In this document: positions 6,195 through 11,387 of the stretch, piece after piece
How positions within the stretch are numbered: the first letter of the stretch is position 1
Layout of the letters: every line of letters begins with the position of its first letter
Made by a program: the position numbers and the translations under genes
Source of the DNA: CAZVAR01 sp964625225
Lineage (GTDB): Bacteria > Pseudomonadota > Alphaproteobacteria > JAJUGE01
NCBI GenBank assembly: GCA_964625225.1
Contig: CAZVAR010000124.1
Span: 1-11,387 of the forward strand
Reading direction: 5' to 3'
DNA: 11,387 nt
Notes under the pieces: generated by a model
The model's database searches: none
What the model saw: the letters and a program-made list of their open reading frames with translations, nothing else
What the model was told of the DNA's origin: nothing

Positions 6195-6287
6195 TCAGCT
6201 GCGTGCAAATATAAATGAAGAAATTTTGGCGTATAAGCGCCACCGCCCTTGCGGAGATAAGAAGCGGAAGGGGGCGCCCTCGTCAAA
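6195..6287 (+). promoter_or_regulatory. AT-rich leader and likely promoter of the triple-PAS kinase
   Basis: The 274-base gap before this kinase turns AT-rich near 6205-6237, with -10-like hexamers TATAAA (6210-6215) and TATAAG (6232-6237). Neither has a good -35 element at the normal distance, so the exact promoter is uncertain. Placement after a terminator-like hairpin suggests the kinase is transcribed independently of paralog C. Confidence 0.3.
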
Positions 6288-8063
6288 ATGAAGGGCGACG
6301 GCAACAATCGATCTGATCTCGAAGGGGACATGCAACGTCTGCGTGTTGCCTTAAAGAACTCTCGCATCATCGTCTATAATTGCGACGCTGCGCTTCGGTA
6401 CACCTGGATCGCAAATCCGTCCCACGGATTCGGCACTCTCGATGTGATCGGACGGCGCGACGACGAATTGCTGCCTCCCGAGGCGGTCGCCGATCTGAGT
6501 GCGTTCAAACAACAGGTCCTGGAGACCGGCTGCGCCGCGTCCCGAGAGATCGCGATCCCGCTCGCCGGCGAAACACGGTTCTACGACGTTACGGCAGAGC
6601 CGATGCGGGGCGCTGATGGCGAGATCGCTGGACTGACCGTCGCCGTCTTGGACACGACCGCACAGCGTCAGGCGGAAGCGTCGCTCCGCCGCAGCGAAGA
6701 ACGCTTCCGCCTTCTCTTCGAGCACGCGCCCACCGGCATCGCCCTGATCGGGCCGGACGAGCGGATCGTCGACGCGAACCGGGCACTCTGCACGACCATG
6801 GGATACGAGCGGGAGGAAATTCTCGGCAGTTGCGCGGATAGAATGACCCATCCGGACGACCGGGCCGCCGAGCACGAGTCGCTGGGCCGACTTCGGAGGG
6901 GGGTCGCCTCCAGCTACAATCTCGAGAAGCGTTGCGTCCGCAAGGATGGCAAGACGATCTGGGTTCGCGAGACCACGTCGCTCGCCGAAGCGAGCGAAAG
7001 CGGGAGCTGCCGGATCACCGTTCTCGTGGACATCACGGAGCAGCGTGTCGCGCAAACGGCGCTGCAGGCCACCGAGCGGCGGCTGCGGCGCAAGGCGGCG
7101 GAAATCGAGGCGCTCTATCAGGCCGCGCCGATCGGGTTGGCGGTGGTCGACCGCGAGCACCGGCTGATCCGGCTCAATCACGCCTTGGCGGCGATCAACG
7201 GCCGCGCCGTCGAGGAGAGCCTCGGCCGCTACGGCTGGGATGTCGGACCGGGCGCCGCGGAACAGGTCCGACCGCTGATCCAGCATGTCCTCGACACCGG
7301 CGAAGCCGTTCGGGATGCAGAGCTCCGCAGCATCGACGGCACGGGCACGGAGCGGCATTGGCTAGCGAGCTACGTACCGCTGTATGGTCCTTGCGGCGCC
7401 GTCGATGCGGTGGCGTGCATGGTCCAGGACATCACCGACCGCAAGCGCACCGAGCGGGACCAGGAAGCCCTGATCGCGCAGAAGGAACTGCTGCTGCGGG
7501 AACTCAACCACCGGATCAAGAACAACCTGCAGACTGTGTCCAGCTTGCTCCGCCTGCAGGCCCATGCGATGCGGGACGGCGAGGGACGGCGCGGGCTGGA
7601 GCAGGCGTGCCAACGCGTTGCCGCGATCCATGGCCTTTATGCCCGGCTCGACCAGAGCGCGTCCGGCAGCGTCGATTTCGGGGACTATCTGGAGTCCCTT
7701 TGCGGTCGACTACGCGACACGCTGATCGGTCCCGGTCGGCGCATCGGGCTTACGGTCAGCGCCGACCGCGTGCCGATGTCTATCGACCGCGCGGTGCCGC
7801 TCGGCCTCATCGTCAATGAGCTGGTTACCAACGCCCTGAAGCATGCGTTTCCGGATGGTGGCGAGGGCCGGGTCACCGTCGCCTTCGAGGTCGATCGTAA
7901 CCGGTACGTTTTGTCGGTCAGCGACGACGGCCGTGGACTCCCGCCCGACAGCGAGAATGGCTTGGGTCTGGGACTGATCCGCGGGTTGGTGGCGCAACTC
8001 GACGGGGCGCTCGAGTTCGTGCCGAGCCCCGGCGTCTGCGTCAAAGTGACGATCGGGGCTTGA
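6288..8063 (+). CDS. Triple-PAS sensor histidine kinase (HisKA_2 type)
   Basis: A 591-residue soluble kinase without membrane segments. Three PAS-like domains span about 20-130, 135-255 (ending in a PAC-like LVDITEQR) and 268-390 (ending QDITDRKR). The HisKA_2 region reads LLRELNHRIKNNLQTVSSLL with phosphoacceptor His408. The ATPase domain has N-box VNELVTNALKHAF (about 509-521), DDGRG (546-550) and a glycine-rich GLGLGLIRGLV (558-568). It differs from the first kinase in lacking the HWE marks: its N-box begins with Asn rather than His and there is no WxE. No haem, flavin or other cofactor motif was recognised. No response regulator is adjacent, so its target may be the lone receiver at 2427-2813, one of the atypical regulators or a distant protein. 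ATG 6288 is used; ATG 6330, preceded by GAAGGGG, would remove 14 residues and is also possible. Confidence 0.88.
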   Translation: MKGDGNNRSDLEGDMQRLRVALKNSRIIVYNCDAALRYTWIANPSHGFGTLDVIGRRDDELLPPEAVADLSAFKQQVLETGCAASREIAIPLAGETRFYDVTAEPMRGADGEIAGLTVAVLDTTAQRQAEASLRRSEERFRLLFEHAPTGIALIGPDERIVDANRALCTTMGYEREEILGSCADRMTHPDDRAAEHESLGRLRRGVASSYNLEKRCVRKDGKTIWVRETTSLAEASESGSCRITVLVDITEQRVAQTALQATERRLRRKAAEIEALYQAAPIGLAVVDREHRLIRLNHALAAINGRAVEESLGRYGWDVGPGAAEQVRPLIQHVLDTGEAVRDAELRSIDGTGTERHWLASYVPLYGPCGAVDAVACMVQDITDRKRTERDQEALIAQKELLLRELNHRIKNNLQTVSSLLRLQAHAMRDGEGRRGLEQACQRVAAIHGLYARLDQSASGSVDFGDYLESLCGRLRDTLIGPGRRIGLTVSADRVPMSIDRAVPLGLIVNELVTNALKHAFPDGGEGRVTVAFEVDRNRYVLSVSDDGRGLPPDSENGLGLGLIRGLVAQLDGALEFVPSPGVCVKVTIGA

Positions 8064-8183
8064 TCCCACAGCCGGATCCGCGACCTGGATGGGGCTCGCG
8101 CAACGCGCTGCAGCGTGTACAATCGACCCCCGTTCTCGGGTAGCCGGACGTGGCCGCCGCGAGCCGTAAAAGCAGATCGCGTT

Positions 8184-8188
8184 GGAGG
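8184..8188 (+). promoter_or_regulatory. Shine-Dalgarno GGAGG for the TRAP binding protein
   Basis: GGAGG lies eight bases before GTG 8197. A nearby TTG at 8182 is in frame but overlaps this site, so GTG is the better start. The 133 bases between the kinase and this gene hold a TACAAT hexamer (8118-8123) without a convincing -35 partner. Confidence 0.6.
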
Positions 8189-8196
8189 GAAAGCCA

Positions 8197-9291
8197 GTGA
8201 GCAGTAAGGATCGGGTCGTTCAGACTGTACGCGGGGTCAAAATCCGCCGCCGGGATATCGTCAAGGCCGGATTGGCCGGCGTTCCGCTTGCTGCCGTTGC
8301 CGGACTGCCGCGCCAGAGTCAGGCGCAGCGCGCCGAGTTCCGGTTCCGGATGCAGTCATTCCTCGGTCCCGGCACAATCGAATGGGAACAGCTCGTGCCG
8401 CGCTTCATCAAGCGCGTCAAGGACATGTCGAACGGCCGTATCCAGATCACTGCCTTTCCACCGGGCGCGCTGGTGCCGACCTTCGATATGCTCGACGCGG
8501 TCGGCAAGCGGGTGGTCGATATCGGCTACGGTGCACAGGTCTACTGGCGCGGCAAGTATCCCTTCACCTTGTGGACCTGGGGCGTCCCGTTCGCCTTCAA
8601 GGTGCTCGATCACTACGACTATCTCTGGCAGGAGACGGAACTACTCGAAGTCGTGCGCGATGCTTTCAAGTCGAGCAATGTCTTCTTCTTAGGTCCTATT
8701 TATTCCGATGAGTGGGGCGCGACCATGTCGCGCGACGAGTTGAAGCGCTTGTCGGACTTCCAGGGGGTCAAGATCCGCAGCTTCGGCCTCGGGGCCGAGA
8801 TCTGGAAGGCACACGGTGCGAGCATCGTCACCATCCCCGGCGAGGAACAGTACACTGCGCTGTCCACCGGCGTGATCGACGCCTCCAACTGGGGCTCGCC
8901 CTACGGATTTGTAGCCCAGAAGCTTCAGGAGGTGGCGAAGTTCTATCTCGGTCCCTCGCTGATCGCGTTCGACATGGAAGACATGTTCATGAACATGAAC
9001 GCGTTCAACGACCTGCCGAAGGACCTCCAAGAGGTGATGACCCTGGCCACCCGCATCTTCGCCCTGGAGCGGGCCTCGACTTCGACCTATGCCAGCGCCC
9101 AGGCGATCGGGACCATGAAGGCCGCGGGGGTGAAGTTCAATTCCCTGCCGCCGGAGGACCTCGCCACGGCGAAGAAGATCTCGGACGAAGCGCTGCAGCG
9201 AATGGCGGGCGACGACGAGTTCACGAAGAAGGTCCTGAAGATCATCTTCGACACCCGCGACACGTTCGCCGCCCGGCCGGAGAACATCTGA
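8197..9291 (+). CDS. dctP: TRAP transporter periplasmic substrate-binding protein (DctP family)
   Basis: A 364-residue solute receptor of a tripartite ATP-independent periplasmic transporter. The N-terminus carries a twin-arginine signal, IRRRDIVKAG (16-25) followed by an alanine-rich hydrophobic stretch, with cleavage plausible near residue 43 (SQAQRAEF). The mature part shows DctP-family features: GRIQITAFPPGALVP, VKIRSFG with the conserved ligand-binding arginine at 194, and EEQYTALSTGVIDASNW (216-232). The layout GEEQYTAL...NWGSPY resembles TakP/FcbT-type receptors for 2-oxo acids and aromatic acids more than SiaP/DctP C4-dicarboxylate receptors, but the substrate is not determined. Length is typical of the family. 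The GTG start follows a strong GGAGG. Genes for both membrane subunits follow on the same strand, completing the transporter. Confidence 0.92.
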   Translation: MSSKDRVVQTVRGVKIRRRDIVKAGLAGVPLAAVAGLPRQSQAQRAEFRFRMQSFLGPGTIEWEQLVPRFIKRVKDMSNGRIQITAFPPGALVPTFDMLDAVGKRVVDIGYGAQVYWRGKYPFTLWTWGVPFAFKVLDHYDYLWQETELLEVVRDAFKSSNVFFLGPIYSDEWGATMSRDELKRLSDFQGVKIRSFGLGAEIWKAHGASIVTIPGEEQYTALSTGVIDASNWGSPYGFVAQKLQEVAKFYLGPSLIAFDMEDMFMNMNAFNDLPKDLQEVMTLATRIFALERASTSTYASAQAIGTMKAAGVKFNSLPPEDLATAKKISDEALQRMAGDDEFTKKVLKIIFDTRDTFAARPENI

Positions 9292-9309
9292 ACTCGGCGC
9301 TGCGTGATT

Positions 9310-9340
9310 CGGATGCGCCGCCCCTCGGATGGCCGCCCCT
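9310..9340 (+). repeat. Short tandem repeat in the dctP-dctQ gap
   Basis: Two adjacent copies of nearly the same 16-base unit, at 9310-9325 and 9326-9340, differ by a single extra C in the first copy. They lie 18 bases after the binding-protein stop. This looks like a small local duplication; no function is evident. Confidence 0.55.
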
Positions 9341-9407
9341 CGCTTCTGCTGCGGGCGGTTCGTCCGGGTGAGGCGGCGTTACCGGCGCTGACATAGGAGG
9401 GGTCTTT

Positions 9408-9423
9408 CCCGGCGGGTGCCGGG
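9408..9423 (+). promoter_or_regulatory. GC-rich hairpin between dctP and dctQ
   Basis: CCCGGC (9408-9413), loop GGGT, GCCGGG (9418-9423) is a perfect 6-bp stem with a tetraloop in the 238-base gap between the binding-protein and small-permease genes. No T-tract follows. Hairpins at this place in transporter operons can stabilise the upstream message, letting the binding protein outnumber the permeases; that role is inferred here. Confidence 0.35.
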
Positions 9424-9516
9424 CAGGCCTCTCCGAGGAGAAGTGTCGCCGCACCGAGCGCGACTGGACTGCACCGCGGCCAGCCGACGCTCCAACCCCT
9501 CTCATTCTACCTTCAT

Positions 9517-9523
9517 GGAGAGG
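9517..9523 (+). promoter_or_regulatory. Shine-Dalgarno GGAGAGG that sets the dctQ start
   Basis: GGAGAGG ends six bases before GTG 9530. An ATG at 9515 overlaps this site and has no ribosome binding site of its own, so GTG is preferred. Confidence 0.55.
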
Positions 9524-9529
9524 TGCTCC

Positions 9530-10042
9530 GTGCCCGTTCTCCGCGCGCTGGTCCGGTTCGTGGATGCCCTTAACGAAGGGGTAGGCCGGATCGTCAGCGT
9601 TGTTCTGCTCCTCTTGATCGCCCTCGTCGTTGGCGAGGTAGTGATGCGCTACGGTTTGCGCGCACCCACGACCTGGGGCACCGAGACGATCAGCTTCCTG
9701 TTCGCCGGCTACATTCTGTTGGGCGGCGGCTATACGTTGCTGCACCGCGACCACGTCAATATGGACATCGTCTATGCGCGCTTCTCGCCGCGCGCCCGGG
9801 CGGTGGCGGACGTCCTGACCGCGGCTTTCGTCTTCATATATTGCTGGCTGCTGCTGCGCGAAGGCACCCTGATGGCGATCGATGCGTTGGAGACCGGCCG
9901 GCGCACCGGCACGGACTGGAATCCGCCGCTCTTCCCCGTAATGGTGTCACTCCCGATCGGCGCGGCGTTGCTGCTCCTGCAGGCTGCGGCCAAGTTCGTT
10001 CGCGACCTGACCTTCGCGGTGACCGGTCGGGAGCTGGCCTGA
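9530..10042 (+). CDS. dctQ: TRAP transporter small permease subunit (DctQ family)
   Basis: A 170-residue integral membrane protein with four predicted transmembrane segments at about 17-39, 52-72, 91-111 and 133-152, the normal DctQ topology. Family marks are the TTWGTETISFLFAGYILLG region and HVNMDIVY (75-82), which corresponds to the conserved HVRVD motif. It pairs with the large subunit in the inner membrane and is required for transport driven by an ion gradient. GTG 9530 is chosen for its strong ribosome binding site and because the protein then starts close to the first helix. Upstream in-frame codons at 9416 and 9515 would add polar, arginine-rich sequence not typical of the family. 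Its stop overlaps the next start (TGATG, 10040-10044), so the two permease genes are probably translationally coupled. Confidence 0.88.
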   Translation: MPVLRALVRFVDALNEGVGRIVSVVLLLLIALVVGEVVMRYGLRAPTTWGTETISFLFAGYILLGGGYTLLHRDHVNMDIVYARFSPRARAVADVLTAAFVFIYCWLLLREGTLMAIDALETGRRTGTDWNPPLFPVMVSLPIGAALLLLQAAAKFVRDLTFAVTGRELA

Positions 10043-11355
10043 TGAGCATCGAGCTGATCACCGTCCTGCTGTTCGGGTCATTTCTGCTGCTGCTGGTCCT
10101 GGGCCTGCCGCTGGTGTTTGCCCTGGGCGGCGCCGCCGTTGTCGGGACCTACTTTCTCTGGGGCCCTGAAGCCCTGTACATGGTCGGCATCCGCACTTTC
10201 AGCTCGGCTACGAGCTTCGTCCTGCTGGCCATTCCCATGTTCATTTTCATGGGAAGCATGCTGGAGAAATCCGGCATTGCGAGCGATCTCTATGTGATGA
10301 TGTACAAGCTGATGGGCGCGGTGAACGGCGGCCTTGCCGCCGGGACCGTGTTCGTCTGTGCCATCTTCGCCGCACTGGTCGGGATCAGCGGTGCCGCCAC
10401 CGTGACGATGGCCCTGGTGGCACTGCCCTCGATGCTCGCACATGGCTATGACAAGCGCCTGAGCATCGGCTGCATCGCCGGCGGCGGCGCATTGGGGGTG
10501 CTGATTCCCCCGAGCGTGCTGATGATCGTGCTGGGGCTCTACACCAACACGTCGGTCGGCATGCTCTTCCTGGGCGGTATTCCCGCCGGATTTCTGATCG
10601 TCGCCCTGTTCGTCGCCTACATCCTGATCGTCTGCGGGATGCGGCCGCAGCTCGGGCCGGCGCTGCCGCCGGACAAGCGCGCCGACTGGCGTGAGAAGCT
10701 GCTGGCATTGCGTGCGGTGATCCTGCCGGTCGGGTTGATCGCCGGTATCCTGGGTAGCATCGTGGCCGGTGCGGCGACCCCCAGCGAAGCCGCCGGCATC
10801 GGCGCGCTGGGCAGCATTCTCTGCGCCGCCATCTACCGCAAGCTGACCTGGCAGGCGGTCATGGACTCCTGCACCATCACTCTGCGGCTGAGCTGTATGG
10901 TGATGTGGATCGTGTTCGCCGCCTCCATCTTCACGGCCCTCTACTCTGCGATCGGCGCCGAGGATCTGGTCAGGGACGCGCTGTCGCTGCTCCCCGGGGG
11001 GCGTTGGGGCATGGTGGTCGGGATGCAGGTTATCTGGCTGATCATGGGCGCCTTTCTGGACCCCATCGGGATCATGATCCTGACCACGCCGCTGTTCTTT
11101 CCGATCGTGGTGTCGCTCGGGTTCGACCCGGTCTGGTTCGGCATCCTGTTCGTCGTCAATATGGAGATGGCGTTCCTGACGCCGCCGTTCGGGTTCAATC
11201 TCTTCTACATCCGCGGCGTCGCCCCGCCGGAGGTGACGATGGGCGATATCTATCGTTCGGTCGCGCCGTTCGTCATTCTACAGGCGTTGGCGCTCGGGAT
11301 TATCATGGCATTCCCGGAACTGGTGCTCTGGCTGCCGAACGCGCTGCTGCGCTGA
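10042..11355 (+). CDS. dctM: TRAP transporter large permease subunit (DctM family)
   Basis: A 437-residue, strongly hydrophobic protein of about a dozen transmembrane segments, the usual size for a DctM transport channel. Recognisable family motifs include GVLIPPSVLMI (152-162), ATPSEAAGIGALG (245-257), FLDPIGIMILTTPLFFPI (338-355) and FLTPPFGFNLF (378-388). It carries the solute across the inner membrane, taking it from the binding protein and using a sodium or proton gradient. The LDPIG and TPPFG forms resemble the FcbT3/mannitol-chloroaromatic branch of TRAP large permeases, in line with the TakP-like receptor upstream. It starts at the ATG overlapping the dctQ stop, with GGGAG eight bases upstream. 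No further gene is visible in the 32 bases to the right edge. Confidence 0.93.
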   Translation: MSIELITVLLFGSFLLLLVLGLPLVFALGGAAVVGTYFLWGPEALYMVGIRTFSSATSFVLLAIPMFIFMGSMLEKSGIASDLYVMMYKLMGAVNGGLAAGTVFVCAIFAALVGISGAATVTMALVALPSMLAHGYDKRLSIGCIAGGGALGVLIPPSVLMIVLGLYTNTSVGMLFLGGIPAGFLIVALFVAYILIVCGMRPQLGPALPPDKRADWREKLLALRAVILPVGLIAGILGSIVAGAATPSEAAGIGALGSILCAAIYRKLTWQAVMDSCTITLRLSCMVMWIVFAASIFTALYSAIGAEDLVRDALSLLPGGRWGMVVGMQVIWLIMGAFLDPIGIMILTTPLFFPIVVSLGFDPVWFGILFVVNMEMAFLTPPFGFNLFYIRGVAPPEVTMGDIYRSVAPFVILQALALGIIMAFPELVLWLPNALLR

Positions 11356-11356
11356 G

Positions 11357-11370
11357 ATCGGGCGCCCGAT
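11357..11370. repeat. 14-base perfect palindrome after dctM
   Basis: ATCGGGC (11357-11363) joins GCCCGAT (11364-11370) directly, starting two bases after the dctM stop. As RNA it gives a five-pair stem with a GCGC loop. It could help end transcription or be an operator for a gene to the right; no T-tract is visible. Confidence 0.35.
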
Positions 11371-11387
11371 ATACGGGTGGACGGAGC

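Noticed and set aside
8093..8106. GG-N10-GC resembling a sigma-54 promoter before the TRAP operon
   Set aside because: Only the bare GG/GC dinucleotides match; expected by chance in GC-rich DNA and the TGGCAC/TTGCA context is absent.
9416..9529. N-terminal extension of dctQ from upstream GTG 9416
   Set aside because: Adds 38 polar, arginine/serine-rich residues absent from the DctQ family, begins inside a hairpin, and has a poorly spaced ribosome binding site.

Overview
The window looks like chromosomal DNA of a GC-rich alphaproteobacterium, probably Rhodospirillales-like. The lineage is inferred from protein style: an HWE-family histidine kinase with a stand-alone receiver, NarL/FixJ-type regulators ending in an NRTQAA motif, a HisKA_2 kinase and a Tat-exported TRAP binding protein. 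I see no insertion sequence, integrase, tRNA, rRNA or CRISPR array.

Layout. (1) 1-231, minus strand: the 5' end of an unrecognised gene that runs off the left edge. (2) 232-994: a long non-coding stretch with an AT-rich island (perfect TATAAT) and a GC-rich leader of consecutive hairpins just before the next gene. (3) 995-2813: a tandem-PAS HWE histidine kinase overlapped by a canonical single-domain response regulator. (4) 2902-6013: three paralogous NarL/FixJ-type transcription factors, one on the minus strand and two on the plus strand, separated by long intergenic stretches. All three have a receiver-like N-terminus missing residues normally needed for phosphorylation. (5) 6288-8063: a triple-PAS HisKA_2 sensor kinase with no response regulator directly beside it. 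(6) 8197-11355: a complete three-gene TRAP transporter (periplasmic binding protein, small permease, large permease), best matching the TakP/FcbT-type 2-oxo-acid or aromatic-acid branch. A 14-bp palindrome follows its last gene.

How the parts may work together. The first kinase and its receiver form a self-contained phosphotransfer pair without a DNA-binding output. The three regulators have DNA-binding output but defective receivers, so they probably respond to something other than aspartyl phosphorylation, such as a partner protein, ligand or expression level. The second kinase could signal to the lone canonical receiver or to a distant partner. A link between this signalling cluster and the TRAP transporter is suggested only by adjacency.

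The most unusual feature is the cluster of three pseudo-receiver regulators set between two orphan-type sensor kinases.
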